Shown: positions 8,221-16,152, numbered from the stretch's first letter. The stretch: DNA of 31,873 nt from an uncultured Oscillospiraceae bacterium (GCA_934565415.1 CAKTHQ010000023.1:1-31873); one strand, 5' to 3'. Notes: generated by a model not told the origin, from the sequence alone. Translations and numbers: made by a program.

Positions 8221-9344
8221 TGGATAGAATAGAGATATATTGGGGAGCAGACAAAGATTTCGAAGAAGCAACTGTGGAATTAGAAGATGTACACTTCTTG
8301 GTGGACATTGTCAATCATATCAATAAAACCGACCTAAAGATTGAAGGCGTGGGTGTGCAAAAAGATCCTCCTATGGAAGTAGAGAATCTTTTGGTTCACA
8401 CGGACGATTATGGTGGCGTGAGAGAATGGGCGCTTCTTGGTTTTTCTAATAATGTCTTACGAAACTTGAAAGTCAACATTAAGAATCTGTGGCTTTGCAA
8501 TCCTCCGATAAAAATTTATGAGGATGTTATAAAGAACTATGATAAAGGAAAAATCACAGAGCACAGGACACTATATCATGGAATCACCATAGAAGATATG
8601 CGTAAGATGTCGGAAGGGTTTGACGATGCGGTAATAGGACAGCCCCATGTAATGAAGCAGTCGTTAGCTTCGATTTACGCCTTGCGAAATAGCGAGCGTA
8701 AAAGACCCGTCACACTTTTGTTTTTGGGTGATTCAGGTATTGGAAAAACGGAAACGGCTAAATATATTAGTTCTTGTTTAGGCACTGATATGGTCAGAAT
8801 CCAATTCTCGATGCAGCAGACCAACAGCGCTTATCAGTACATATTCGGAGCTGACCACGGCGAGGATAGCTTGGCTCGTGAATTGATTAGGCGCAATTCT
8901 AATATCATTTTGTTGGACGAATTTGATAAGGTATCTCCTTCGTTCTACAATGCGTTTTACCAAATGTTTGATGAAGGTACTTTTGTCGATGCAAACTATT
9001 CTGTGGATGTTTCCAAGTGCATTATTATTTGCACTACGAATTATAGGACTGAAGAAGAAGCTGAAAAATATCTGGGCACTCCAATTTATTCAAGGTTTTC
9101 TAAAGTCATTATTTTTAATCCAATTAGCGTATATGACAAATTGACGATAGCCAGAAAATGCTACAAGGGGTTAATGGCACAGGTAGATGCCGAAGACAAA
9201 GGGCTTATTGAAAACAATACTGTTTTGACATTCTTTGAGCAAGTTATTAAACAAGGGGCCTATCCTAATATGCGTATGTTAAGAAACGACATTGAGGATG
9301 CAATAAACTTTGAAATTTTGAAAGCAAGAGGAATTATTAAGTAA
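8220..9344 (+). CDS. AAA+ ATPase, ClpB/ClpA-type (AAA_2) with unique N-terminal domain
   Basis: A 374-residue protein. Residues 1-115 form an N-terminal domain I do not recognise. The AAA+ module has Walker A GDSGIGKT (170-177), Walker B NIILLDEFDK (228-237), sensor-1-like CIIICTTNY and a likely Arg finger region SRFSKVIIFNP. The sequence before Walker A (DDAVIGQPHVMKQSL) is that of Clp/Hsp100 ATPases (VIGQ...V). It has one AAA module and lacks the Clp N-domain and middle domain, so it is not a housekeeping Clp protein. Start and stop overlap with the upstream DUF6414-like gene suggests a complex. Acting as a defence or remodelling ATPase next to a restriction system is an inference. Confidence 0.88.
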   Translation: MDRIEIYWGADKDFEEATVELEDVHFLVDIVNHINKTDLKIEGVGVQKDPPMEVENLLVHTDDYGGVREWALLGFSNNVLRNLKVNIKNLWLCNPPIKIYEDVIKNYDKGKITEHRTLYHGITIEDMRKMSEGFDDAVIGQPHVMKQSLASIYALRNSERKRPVTLLFLGDSGIGKTETAKYISSCLGTDMVRIQFSMQQTNSAYQYIFGADHGEDSLARELIRRNSNIILLDEFDKVSPSFYNAFYQMFDEGTFVDANYSVDVSKCIIICTTNYRTEEEAEKYLGTPIYSRFSKVIIFNPISVYDKLTIARKCYKGLMAQVDAEDKGLIENNTVLTFFEQVIKQGAYPNMRMLRNDIEDAINFEILKARGIIK

Positions 9345-9347
9345 ACG

Positions 9348-9380
9348 ACAGCCAGGTAGTGTTGAATTCTATCTGGCTGT
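9348..9380 (+). terminator. Terminator of the cargo operon
   Basis: A 12-bp stem with one G-T pair (9348-9359/9369-9380), 9-nt loop, then TGCTTTGCATTTT. It begins 4 bp after the ATPase stop. Beyond it, up to tnpV (9381-9524), I see no gene. Confidence 0.75.
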
Positions 9381-9524
9381 TGCTTTGCATTTTGCAACTA
9401 TGAACTTCAACAGTTTTGAGTATTAATTTATAACTTAAAAGGGTTCGACTTACTAGTGGCATTCCAAACACTGCCCTAAAAGGAAAAGCCGCCGTTTTTC
9501 GACAGCGACCTTCCTTATGCAATG

Positions 9525-9902
9525 TTAGCGGTAAATAATCTCAGTTGATACGATTTCTATAGCGGCATTTCGCAGATTGTTCATCTTCTGTACCCACAGC
9601 ATTTGGTTTTCCGCTTTGAGCGTTTCCGTCACGCCCTCCTTTTCGGAAAACTGCTTTACCAACCGAGAGAACATTTCCTCTGCTTGCCGGTCAATGTCAG
9701 CAAGATAACTGTTCAACTTGCCGCTGGTGAGCAGAGAAGTATACAGCGCCTTGCGGTGGGTTTTGAGATAGCGTCGGTGCCGCTGCCCCCAGATGCCGAT
9801 GTGTACTGTTTCTTCCTCTGGCAGTTTCAGACAGGGCAGATAGTAGTCCCCCTGCAGCTCATACCAAAGTCCGTTTTTCTCGTTGTAGATGTACTTCTCC
9901 AT
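9525..9902 (-). CDS. tnpV: TnpV-like transposon-encoded protein
   Basis: A 125-residue protein that strongly resembles TnpV of Tn4451/Tn4453-type elements (MEKYIYNEKNGLWYELQGDY, then HIGIWGQRHRRYLK and LLTSGKLNSYLADID). ATG 9902 is chosen because TGGAGG sits 8 bp upstream; an upstream in-frame TTG would overlap that site. The role of TnpV is not established. It marks the right end of the element and is separated from the other Tnp genes by the AT-rich cargo. Base composition is that of the mobilization genes, not of the cargo. Confidence 0.88.
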   Translation of the reverse strand: MEKYIYNEKNGLWYELQGDYYLPCLKLPEEETVHIGIWGQRHRRYLKTHRKALYTSLLTSGKLNSYLADIDRQAEEMFSRLVKQFSEKEGVTETLKAENQMLWVQKMNNLRNAAIEIVSTEIIYR

Positions 9903-9960
9903 TTTGTAATCCTCCAATGTGATCGGTTTTACCTACAATTCAATCATTCCGGCTGATTAC

Positions 9961-10002
9961 AAAAGCCGTAGGAGGCACTTCCTTACGAAGTGCCTCCTAC
10001 GG
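9961..10002 (-). terminator. Terminator of tRNA-Gly
   Basis: A perfect 16-bp stem (9966-9981/9987-10002) with a 5-nt loop, followed on the minus strand by GCTTTTG. It lies 14 bp downstream of the tRNA-Gly 3' end. Confidence 0.85.
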
Positions 10003-10016
10003 GATGTCTTCTTGTT

Positions 10017-10090
10017 TGGAGCAGGGTACGGGAATCGAACCCGCCTCTGTGGCTTGGGAAGCGACCATTCTACCGATGAACTAACCCTGC
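10017..10090 (-). tRNA. tRNA-Gly(CCC)
   Basis: A complete 74-nt tRNA with encoded CCA. The acceptor stem is GCAGGGT/ACCCTGC, the T-loop is TTCGATT, and the anticodon loop in GCTTCCCAAGC gives anticodon CCC (Gly). It is preceded by a good promoter and followed by a strong hairpin terminator. Confidence 0.96.
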
Positions 10091-10101
10091 GTAGTGAAGG
10101 T

Positions 10102-10130
10102 ATTATAGCAGATGGAAAGCAAAATTGCAA
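10102..10130 (-). promoter_or_regulatory. Promoter of tRNA-Gly
   Basis: Minus strand: -35 TTGCAA (10130-10125), 17-bp spacer, -10 TATAAT (10107-10102), 12 bp before the tRNA 5' end. The rest of 10131-10226 shows no gene. Confidence 0.85.
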
Positions 10131-10226
10131 GCCCTAATTTTTTTGGGGGGGGAACGTGAATTGGGGCGATGTGAGCAGACCGACAAATCCTTAGTTAGCC
10201 ATTTCTACCGTCTGGGCTTGCCGTAT

Positions 10227-10259
10227 AAAAAAGGGAACGCACGTTTTTTTCGTGCGTTC
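10227..10259 (-). terminator. Terminator of the nitroreductase gene
   Basis: A perfect 9-bp stem (10235-10243/10251-10259) with a 7-nt loop, followed on the minus strand by CCC and six T residues (10232-10227). Confidence 0.88.
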
Positions 10260-10265
10260 GTAAAT

Positions 10266-10778
10266 TTACAGGTATGTAACCGTTTCTTCCAGAGGCTTTC
10301 TGGAATGGTGGTTTGCAAGGGGGGCGGCACCTTCCGCGGCGTAGCCCAGGTCCAGCAGCATCAGGATTTCTTCGTTTTCCGGCAGACCCAGGGCGGCGGC
10401 CAGCTTGTCGGGGTCGAAGAAGTTGATCCAGCAGCTGTCGAGCCCTGCGTTGGCAGCGGCCAGAACCAGATGGGTGGCCACGATGGTGGCGTCCTCGATG
10501 CCGGAATTCCGCTTTTCGCCGGGATAGGTAAACACACGGTTTTTGTCAAAGGCAACCACCAGGCAGGTGGGGGCGCCGTAGCGGCAGGGGGTAACGCTAT
10601 CGATTTTGGCAAGACCCTCGGGGGACTGAACCACATAAATACGCTGCTCCTGCAGATTCTTGGCGGTGGGGGCCAGACGGCCGGCTTTCAGGATTTCCGT
10701 CAGAGCCTCCGGGGCTACCGGACGGTCAGAATACTTTTTGCAGGAATAACGGTTCTTGACAACATCTGTAAATTCCAT
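10266..10778 (-). CDS. Nitroreductase family protein
   Basis: A 170-residue FMN-dependent NAD(P)H oxidoreductase. The start MEFTDVVKNRYSCKKYSDRP is the typical R-x-S-x-R/K-x-F/Y region that contacts FMN, and GRLAPTAKNLQ (33-43) is the conserved loop that binds the flavin. GLDSCWINFFD and EILMLLDLGYA match the C-terminal family motifs. Substrate is not predictable. AAGGAGG lies upstream of ATG 10778. It is followed by its own terminator. The gap to the upstream Na/Pi cotransporter gene holds a hairpin array, so co-transcription is possible; I see no clear promoter directly in front of it. Confidence 0.9.
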   Translation of the reverse strand: MEFTDVVKNRYSCKKYSDRPVAPEALTEILKAGRLAPTAKNLQEQRIYVVQSPEGLAKIDSVTPCRYGAPTCLVVAFDKNRVFTYPGEKRNSGIEDATIVATHLVLAAANAGLDSCWINFFDPDKLAAALGLPENEEILMLLDLGYAAEGAAPLANHHSRKPLEETVTYL

Positions 10779-10839
10779 GGATGATCCCTCCTTAAAAATT
10801 TTGATTTGAATTGAAACGATACCGGAAAGGAATCCGTTT

Positions 10840-10900
10840 CCTCTCCCGCCGCAGGCGGATTTCGTCCCGCAGGGATTTCACCCACAACAGTGGATTTCAC
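10840..10900 (-). repeat. GTGAAAT-spaced small-hairpin array A
   Basis: On the minus strand, three short hairpins are each preceded by a constant heptamer: GTGAAAT (10900-10894) + CCAC/GTGG, GTGAAAT (10881-10875) + CCC/GGG, ACGAAAT (10865-10859) + CCGCC/GGCGG. The array ends in CGGCGGGAGAGG. It starts 6 bp after the Na/Pi cotransporter stop, in its 3' untranslated region. The same design recurs at 29345-29425. Confidence 0.75.
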
Positions 10901-10905
10901 TGAAT

Positions 10906-12528
10906 TTATTCCGCTCCCTGGGGCAGGGTGGCGGCTTCGGCGATGTTGATGGAGTGGCCGCCGATCCGGTTCAGGGAGTTCAGGATTTCGCCAAACAGGA
11001 TGCCCGCTTCTACGCTGCATTTGCCGCTGCGCAGGCGCTCCATGTGGTTCAGCTGGGACTGGTTGGTAAGCTTGCGAATCTGACGTTGGGTTTTGGCCAT
11101 GCGCTTCAGCTCATCCAGGTGTACATCCTGGCGATAGAACCCGGCCACGGCGTTGTCGAAAAGCTGGGTGGCGTTGTCGTTGATAACGGCCAGCTCCTGA
11201 ATAGCAGGGGCGGAATACACCACGTTTTTTTCCTCCTGCTGCTCCGTCAGGTGCAGCAGCTTTTCGGCGTAGTCGCCGATTCGCTCCAGGTCGCTGAGAG
11301 CCTGGAAAACCCGGTTGACATACTGGGCATCCCGGTCGCTCATTTCCCGGACATTGAGCTTGACCAGGAAGTCGCTGATGGCATCGGTGAGATAATCAAT
11401 CACGGCTTCGTTGTCCTCAATCTGCTTGGCATCGGCCACCTTGCCGCTGAGCAGGGCACCGGTGGAAAGGCCGATGTTGGTGCGGACCAGACCGGCCATA
11501 CGCTCTACCTCATTGCGAATCTGCAGCAGGGTAACACTGGGGGAGCTGACCAGATTTACATCGATGAATTCCAGGCGGCAGGCATCCTCGTGCTTCTGCT
11601 TGGGTACCAGGAAATAGGTGAGCTTTACCACCTGATTGGTCAGGGGCAGCAGCACGGCGGCGGAGACAACCTTAAAGATGATGTGGATGATGGACACCTG
11701 AAACATGGGGTCCGGCACCAGGCTTTCAATAAGCTGGGTATAGGGGAAAACCAGGGTGACAACGGTCATAATCACGGCGCCCACCAGGTTGTTGATAAGG
11801 TAAACCATAGCGGCCCGCTTGGCATTGTTCCGGGCGTTCATAGAGGCCAGAATTGTGGGCATGGCGGAGCCGATGTTGATGCCGCACACCAGGAAAGAGG
11901 CAAAGTACAATGGCATCAGCCCCTGCATGGCCAGGGCCTGCAGGATACCGACGGCTGCGGAGGAGGACTGAATCACGGCGCACAGGGCAGCGCCTACCAG
12001 CAGGCCCAGCAGGGGATTTTTGGCGTTCATGATGAACTCCTGGAACCAGAGCACATCCTTCAGGGGCTTCATAGCGCCGCTCATGGTGTGCAGGCCCTGG
12101 AACAGGAGCCCGAAGCCCAGAATGATCTGGCCAATGTGCTGGGTTTGCTTCTTTTTGGAGTAGAGCATCAAAAAGGCCCCGATGAACAGGCAGAAGGGTG
12201 CAATGCCGGATACATCCAGGGCAATCAGGATGCTTGTAATGGTGGTGCCGATGTTGGCGCCGAAGATGACGCCGGTGGCCTGAGCCAGGTCCATGATGCC
12301 GGCATTGATAAAGCCCATGACCATCACGGTGGTGGCAGAGGATGACTGAATGACAACGGTGACGAAGACACCCAGCAGGAAGCCCAGGAATTTATTTCGG
12401 GTCAGCTTTTCCAAAAGATCCTTCATGCGGGATCCGGCAGCCATTTCCAGGCCGTCGCCCATGTACTTCATGCCAAACAGGAAAGCACCCAGGCCGCCCA
12501 GCAGGGAAATGATGTTGGTGATACTCAC
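10906..12528 (-). CDS. Na/Pi cotransporter family protein with C-terminal PhoU-like domain
   Basis: A 540-residue inner membrane protein that likely moves phosphate with sodium. Two repeats of the Na/Pi-cotransporter domain carry the signature QSSSATT (about 62-68) and QSSSAAVG (about 197-204). There are eight or more hydrophobic segments up to about residue 310. The cytoplasmic C-terminal part (about 340-530) is helical and PhoU-like (SDLERIGDYAEKL, RIGGHSINIAEAA). GTG 12528 is chosen because AAGGAGG lies 7 bp upstream; longer starts would remove that spacing. It is transcribed from a promoter at 12582-12610. Confidence 0.92.
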   Translation of the reverse strand: MSITNIISLLGGLGAFLFGMKYMGDGLEMAAGSRMKDLLEKLTRNKFLGFLLGVFVTVVIQSSSATTVMVMGFINAGIMDLAQATGVIFGANIGTTITSILIALDVSGIAPFCLFIGAFLMLYSKKKQTQHIGQIILGFGLLFQGLHTMSGAMKPLKDVLWFQEFIMNAKNPLLGLLVGAALCAVIQSSSAAVGILQALAMQGLMPLYFASFLVCGINIGSAMPTILASMNARNNAKRAAMVYLINNLVGAVIMTVVTLVFPYTQLIESLVPDPMFQVSIIHIIFKVVSAAVLLPLTNQVVKLTYFLVPKQKHEDACRLEFIDVNLVSSPSVTLLQIRNEVERMAGLVRTNIGLSTGALLSGKVADAKQIEDNEAVIDYLTDAISDFLVKLNVREMSDRDAQYVNRVFQALSDLERIGDYAEKLLHLTEQQEEKNVVYSAPAIQELAVINDNATQLFDNAVAGFYRQDVHLDELKRMAKTQRQIRKLTNQSQLNHMERLRSGKCSVEAGILFGEILNSLNRIGGHSINIAEAATLPQGAE

Positions 12529-12581
12529 GAGTAGTCCTCCTTGTAATATCTGTGTAAACCGGATGATACACATCCTTTACA

Positions 12582-12610
12582 AGTATATCAATTGCGGGGC
12601 TTCAATGCAA
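12582..12610 (-). promoter_or_regulatory. Promoter of the Na/Pi cotransporter gene
   Basis: Minus strand: -35 TTGCAT (12610-12605), 17-bp spacer, -10 TATACT (12587-12582), about 54 bp before the GTG start. Confidence 0.7.
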
Positions 12611-12640
12611 TACATTATTTTCGTTTCCGAAAAGCTTTAT

Positions 12641-12961
12641 TCAGAATACCAGCTGCACCAGCAGCATATAGCAGACGGTGCCTCCGGCGATGCTGAGCAG
12701 GGTATTGCGCTTCCACAGATGCAGCAGCACCACGGCGGCAACGCCCAGAAACTCCGGCAGACCGTAGGGGGCCGCGGCAAAGCTGATGCCTTTCAGGCAG
12801 TATACCACCAGCATCCCCATAATGGCATAGGGCAGGACCTTGCCCAGATAGCTGACGAGGGGCGGGGTTTGGGCATTGCCCCGGAAGATCAGGAAGGGGA
12901 GAAACCGGGTCAGCATGGTCACCAGGGTCATGATTACGATCAACAGAATTTTGTGGGTCAT
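12641..12961 (-). CDS. azlD: AzlD, small subunit of branched-chain amino acid exporter
   Basis: A 106-residue hydrophobic protein with about four membrane segments ([20 protein letters not shown] at the start is the typical AzlD opening). Together with AzlC it forms a membrane exporter for branched-chain amino acids and related compounds. ATG 12961 overlaps the azlC stop codon by 4 bp (ATGA), so the two genes are translationally coupled. The length is normal for AzlD. No terminator hairpin is obvious between it and the Na/Pi promoter region. Confidence 0.92.
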   Translation of the reverse strand: MTHKILLIVIMTLVTMLTRFLPFLIFRGNAQTPPLVSYLGKVLPYAIMGMLVVYCLKGISFAAAPYGLPEFLGVAAVVLLHLWKRNTLLSIAGGTVCYMLLVQLVF

Positions 12962-13641
12962 TTCGCCAGCTCCTTTCCCCGGGTCAGCAGAAGCAGCAGG
13001 GTAATAAGGCCCATGGAGGGAATCAAAAAGGAACTGCTTCCAAAGAAACCTAAGCACACCACGGAGGCCCCTACGCCGATGAGGGCGGGCACATGATTCT
13101 TTACCGACAGCCACTGCTCCACAAAGATGGTGACAAACAGGGCGGTCAGCGCAAAGTCGATGCCCGCATAGTTGATGGGCAGCAGCTGGCCTACGGCAGA
13201 GCCCAGAAGGGTACCCAGTACCCAGTAGAATTGGTCCAGAGCGGAAACCAGCAGATAGTAGCCGCCTCTGTCCAGCCCTTCCGGGGGCTGCTTTCCGGCC
13301 ACCAGGGAATAGGTTTCGTCGGTCAGGGCGAAAATCAGGTAGGGCTTCTTTTTCCCCATGTCCTTGTAGGTATCGATCATGGACAGACCGTAGAACAGGT
13401 GCCTTGCGTTGACGGCCAGGGTGGTGATGGCGGTGGTCAGCAGCCCTGCCCCGGAGGTCAGCAGACTTACAGCCACATACTGCATGGACCCGGCATAGAC
13501 AAACAGGCTCAGCGCCAGAGCCCACCACAGCCCCAGACCGTTTTGCTGCATCACGATGCCAAAGCCGAAGCCCAGGCACAGATACCCGGTCATGACCGGT
13601 ACCGTATCGAGAAATGCGGTACGCAGGAGCTTTTTGTGCAT
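12958..13641 (-). CDS. azlC: AzlC family branched-chain amino acid exporter, large subunit
   Basis: A 227-residue integral membrane protein. The N-terminal segment ([18 protein letters not shown]), [13 protein letters not shown] and LTDETYSL are AzlC family motifs, and 5-6 hydrophobic segments are visible. It works with AzlD, encoded by the next, overlapping gene. A consensus promoter lies directly upstream (13678-13706). AGAAAGG precedes ATG 13641 at a rather long distance (12 bp), a weak ribosome site for such a strong promoter. No regulator gene is adjacent. Confidence 0.93.
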   Translation of the reverse strand: MHKKLLRTAFLDTVPVMTGYLCLGFGFGIVMQQNGLGLWWALALSLFVYAGSMQYVAVSLLTSGAGLLTTAITTLAVNARHLFYGLSMIDTYKDMGKKKPYLIFALTDETYSLVAGKQPPEGLDRGGYYLLVSALDQFYWVLGTLLGSAVGQLLPINYAGIDFALTALFVTIFVEQWLSVKNHVPALIGVGASVVCLGFFGSSSFLIPSMGLITLLLLLTRGKELAK

Positions 13642-13677
13642 GAAAAAACAGACCTTTCTTCTAGGAATTACCGGATT

Positions 13678-13706
13678 ATTATAGGAGAAGAAAGGCCCGA
13701 TGTCAA
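13678..13706 (-). promoter_or_regulatory. Consensus sigma-A promoter of azlCD
   Basis: Minus strand: TTGACA (13706-13701), 17-bp spacer, TATAAT (13683-13678). Both boxes match the consensus exactly. The promoter lies between azlC and the stop of the upstream DUF7916-type gene. Confidence 0.88.
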
Positions 13707-13719
13707 TGCGTGCCGAAAA

Positions 13720-14643
13720 TCACCGATTTACGGAGCAGGCCATCCGGTGGTAGGTGTGACGGATGCCCCGGATGGCGATGGAATAGGCGGTGATGTTCTC
13801 CGGGGAGGCCATGCCTACAAAACCGGTGTCCCCCACATGATGGATGTCCGTACCGGCCATTTTGCACATGAGGGCAATGCGGCGGACGGTATCCGGATCC
13901 GCCCCCTCCTGGGAGGTGCCGATGGAGGTAACGGTCAAGGCTCCCAGACGGTGGGCTTTGGTGATAAGCTCCCGGGCGTATTCCAGGGTGATGCCGGGTA
14001 CCGTTCCCGGGGCGGGCAGCAAGAGAATATCCGCTCCCGCATTTACAAAGTCTTCCACATCCTTTGTGGATAAAAATTCCTCCGCACTGGCGCTGAACAC
14101 TCCGGCTCCGTGCATCTTTCCGGCGGCAAGAATGACGCTGTCTCCGACGGCGGCCTTCAGCTTTTTCAGGGTAGCGAGAATTGTTTCATTGGTGACTCCC
14201 ATACCGGGGTTGCCGGTGAGGAGGATAAAGTCGATGCCCATATCTTTGGCTTTGCAGGCGTTTTCCACGGTGGCCTTCCGGCCGGCGGTCATGGCCCACA
14301 TGGGATCCGTTTCCCCCTTCCGGTCTTCCGGTACCGGCTCCAGATTGATGCCGATGGGGCGACCGGTCAGGTGCTTTAACACCCGGACGGTTTCCTCCGG
14401 TGCGCAGGCGGGCAGGCCCTGGATTTGGGGCTGCTGCACATCGAACATATTCAGAAGCAGAATGTCCGCCCCCATAGCGGCGGCGAATTCGGCGTTGGTC
14501 ACGTTGTTGAGAATGGGCATCACCGCCCCAATGGTTTCGCAGGCCAGAGTCCGGCCCTCGCTTTTGCGGATGGATTCCAACAGGTCCCCTTTTGTGAATG
14601 TGAGAAAATCCGAAGCGGTGCAATCCAGAATGCGTTTTGCCAT
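13720..14643 (-). CDS. Conserved TIM-barrel-like protein (DUF7916 type, often labelled haloacid dehalogenase-like)
   Basis: A 307-residue soluble protein. It opens MAKRILDCTASDFLTF and has alternating strand/helix segments typical of a beta/alpha barrel (GADILLLNMFDV, IGINLEPVP, GIDFILLTGNPGMGV, GADILLLPAPGTVPG, IHHVGDTGF). I recall such proteins being annotated as DUF7916 or, wrongly, as haloacid dehalogenase-like hydrolases; there is no HAD DxDx motif here. The acidic and glycine-rich loops suggest a phosphate-containing ligand, but the reaction is unknown. ATG 14643 is chosen because GGAGG lies 8 bp upstream; an earlier ATG overlaps that site. It stands alone between divergent and downstream transcription units. 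Confidence 0.7.
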   Translation of the reverse strand: MAKRILDCTASDFLTFTKGDLLESIRKSEGRTLACETIGAVMPILNNVTNAEFAAAMGADILLLNMFDVQQPQIQGLPACAPEETVRVLKHLTGRPIGINLEPVPEDRKGETDPMWAMTAGRKATVENACKAKDMGIDFILLTGNPGMGVTNETILATLKKLKAAVGDSVILAAGKMHGAGVFSASAEEFLSTKDVEDFVNAGADILLLPAPGTVPGITLEYARELITKAHRLGALTVTSIGTSQEGADPDTVRRIALMCKMAGTDIHHVGDTGFVGMASPENITAYSIAIRGIRHTYHRMACSVNR

Positions 14644-14673
14644 AGCTGTAGCCTCCATAGTGTTGATGGAAAT

Positions 14674-14702
14674 ATTATAGGGGAGAAGGCCGGGAAAAGC
14701 AA
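14674..14702 (-). promoter_or_regulatory. Promoter of the DUF7916-type gene
   Basis: Minus strand: -35 TTGCTT (14702-14697), 17-bp spacer, -10 TATAAT (14679-14674), 30 bp before the ATG. Confidence 0.7.
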
Positions 14703-14710
14703 CTCCAAAA

Positions 14711-14733
14711 CCGCTCCCGTATCCGGGAAGCGG
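14711..14733. terminator. Hairpin in the divergent intergenic region
   Basis: A 9-bp stem with one bulged A (14711-14719/14724-14733), followed on the minus strand by TTTT and on the plus strand, after AAAACGGTAC, by TTTTTT. It lies between the two divergent transcription units and may insulate them. Confidence 0.45.
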
Positions 14734-14859
14734 AAAACGGTACTTTTTTATTTCTGTATTCGACGGAACATCCGGGAGTAATCGGAATAATTTTCGTTAA
14801 AAAATCTGGAATATATCATTAAATAACTGGAAATAGCGGATATTAAAGAAAGAAAAAGA

Positions 14860-14888
14860 TTGATTTTAAAGCGAAAACCGATTACCAT
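14860..14888 (+). promoter_or_regulatory. Possible promoter of the exopolysaccharide operon
   Basis: -35 TTGATT (14860-14865), 17-bp spacer, -10 TACCAT (14883-14888), about 30 bp before the first gene. The surrounding 14,740-14,900 is very AT-rich. I see no c-di-GMP riboswitch-like sequence here. Confidence 0.4.
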
Positions 14889-14917
14889 ACCACTGGAAAA
14901 ATCAGGGGGGTGTGCGC

Positions 14918-15475
14918 TTGAAAAACTGGATTTGGGTGCTGCCGGAGGTATCCGGCGGGCTGCGATTTGACGAAACAACGGTTCGGTTTCTGCTGGAGCT
15001 GGGCTGTGTGCTGTTGGGGCTGTTTATCTGCTTCGGCGGCAGGAAAAGCCTGAACGCCTGTATTGTAACGGCGGTGGGACTTCTGGCAGGCTATGGCGGG
15101 GTACTGCTTTCCGGGTACTTTCCGGAAAGCCTGGTATTAAAGCTGGTGTTTTTCTCTATGTTCTGCTTTTTTGGCCTGTGCCTGGCTTTCTTCCTGGATA
15201 GCCTGTGGAAGGCGGTTACCCGGGGTATCGGGGCTATTGGATGGTTTGGGGACCGCTTCTTTTGGCTGACAGCCTTCCTGGGGGCAGGAATTACGGCGGC
15301 CACGGTGTGGGAGCGCATTTACCGGGATGAATTTGCGGCTATGGGTTTGTTTTCCGGCCTGTCTCTGCTGGGGCTGGTGTGGCAGTTTTCCCATCGGGAA
15401 AGGCGCATGACGGCCCGGACATACGATGATTTGTATCGGATGGGGAAGGCGGGGGAACAGGGTGACGGACATTAG
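14918..15475 (+). CDS. Membrane protein of unknown function, first gene of exopolysaccharide operon
   Basis: A 185-residue protein with five likely membrane segments (about 24-40, 45-63, 70-93, 108-125, 135-152) and a charged cytoplasmic tail (HRERRMTARTYDDLYRMGK). I do not recognise the family. TTG 14918 is preferred because AGGGGGG (14904-14910) lies 7 bp upstream; an in-frame GTG at 14912 would be almost on top of it. The gene overlaps the VTC-domain gene by 14 bp, so it is part of the operon and probably forms part of the membrane assembly that makes or exports the polymer. Confidence 0.7.
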   Translation: MKNWIWVLPEVSGGLRFDETTVRFLLELGCVLLGLFICFGGRKSLNACIVTAVGLLAGYGGVLLSGYFPESLVLKLVFFSMFCFFGLCLAFFLDSLWKAVTRGIGAIGWFGDRFFWLTAFLGAGITAATVWERIYRDEFAAMGLFSGLSLLGLVWQFSHRERRMTARTYDDLYRMGKAGEQGDGH

Positions 15476-16142
15476 CCGGATCGAGCAGAAATTTGCCGTT
15501 ACTTTGGCTCAGGCGGCAAAGCTCCGACAGAGGCTGGCGCTGTTTGCCCGGGAGGATCCCCACAATGGGAAGGACGGCTATTGGGTCCGGTCCGTGTATC
15601 TGGATACCCCTGCCAACCGGGACTACCTGGACAAACGCAGCGGGGAAAACCGCCGCCGGAAGGTACGTCTGCGGGTGTACGGGAAGGAGAAAACAGCCCA
15701 ACTGGAATTAAAGGAAAAGCTGGGGGCTTATCAGCGCAAACGGTCTTTAGGCTTAAACGGGCTCCAGGCGGAGGCGGTTCTTCGGGGGGACTACAGTTTT
15801 TTGAAGGAAATGAAGGCCGATTTTGCGGGGGAACTGTACCTTTTGCTGGTGACCCGGTGCTATCGGCCCATGGCGCTGGTATCCTACCGGCGCAGGGCCT
15901 ACTTCCTCCCGGAAAACGATACCCGGATTACATTTGACGGCGCGCTATCCACAGGCCCTGTGGATAGAGGCCTTCCTTTCCGGGAACCGATGCTTCCGGT
16001 ATTTGCCGGAGGCTGGCTGACGCTGGAAGTGAAATACCGGGATTTTTTGCTGTCCAATCTCAAGGTGGTTTTGGAAGATGGGCTCCTTCCACAGGACTCC
16101 ATCGGGAAATACAGCCTGTCCAGGCAGGCGCTGGGAATGTAA
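15462..16142 (+). CDS. VTC domain-containing protein (polyphosphate polymerase-like)
   Basis: A 226-residue protein with the tunnel-fold VTC domain: RIEQKFAVT at the start, RSVYLDTPANRDY, RRKVRLRVYG, AQLELKEK and, near the end, LTLEVKYRDFL. The basic and acidic residues of these strands line the nucleotide/polyphosphate tunnel in the family (yeast Vtc4, CYTH-like). In bacteria such proteins are often encoded beside DUF4956 and CotH proteins, as here; whether they make polyphosphate is not established. The start is GTG 15462 (VTDISRIEQ) with GGGGGAAC upstream; it overlaps the preceding gene. The DUF4956 ribosome site begins right at its stop. Confidence 0.85.
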   Translation: MTDISRIEQKFAVTLAQAAKLRQRLALFAREDPHNGKDGYWVRSVYLDTPANRDYLDKRSGENRRRKVRLRVYGKEKTAQLELKEKLGAYQRKRSLGLNGLQAEAVLRGDYSFLKEMKADFAGELYLLLVTRCYRPMALVSYRRRAYFLPENDTRITFDGALSTGPVDRGLPFREPMLPVFAGGWLTLEVKYRDFLLSNLKVVLEDGLLPQDSIGKYSLSRQALGM

Positions 16143-16152
16143 GGAGGACGGT

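Noticed and set aside
8220..9344. Housekeeping ClpB/ClpC chaperone
   Set aside because: Only one AAA module, no Clp N-domain or middle domain, an unrelated N-terminal region, and a location in mobile cargo.
10954..12345. 463-codon open frame on the plus strand, rich in Gly, His and Gln
   Set aside because: It is antisense to the Na/Pi cotransporter; its composition is what GC-rich codons give when read backwards.
12962..13579. Long N-terminal extension of AzlD in the same frame
   Set aside because: This part lies within azlC in another frame; AzlD begins naturally at ATG 12961 with family-typical length.
14740..14917. c-di-GMP riboswitch ahead of the polymer operon
   Set aside because: Expected because the synthase has a PilZ domain, but none of the conserved GEMM core sequence is visible in this AT-rich region.
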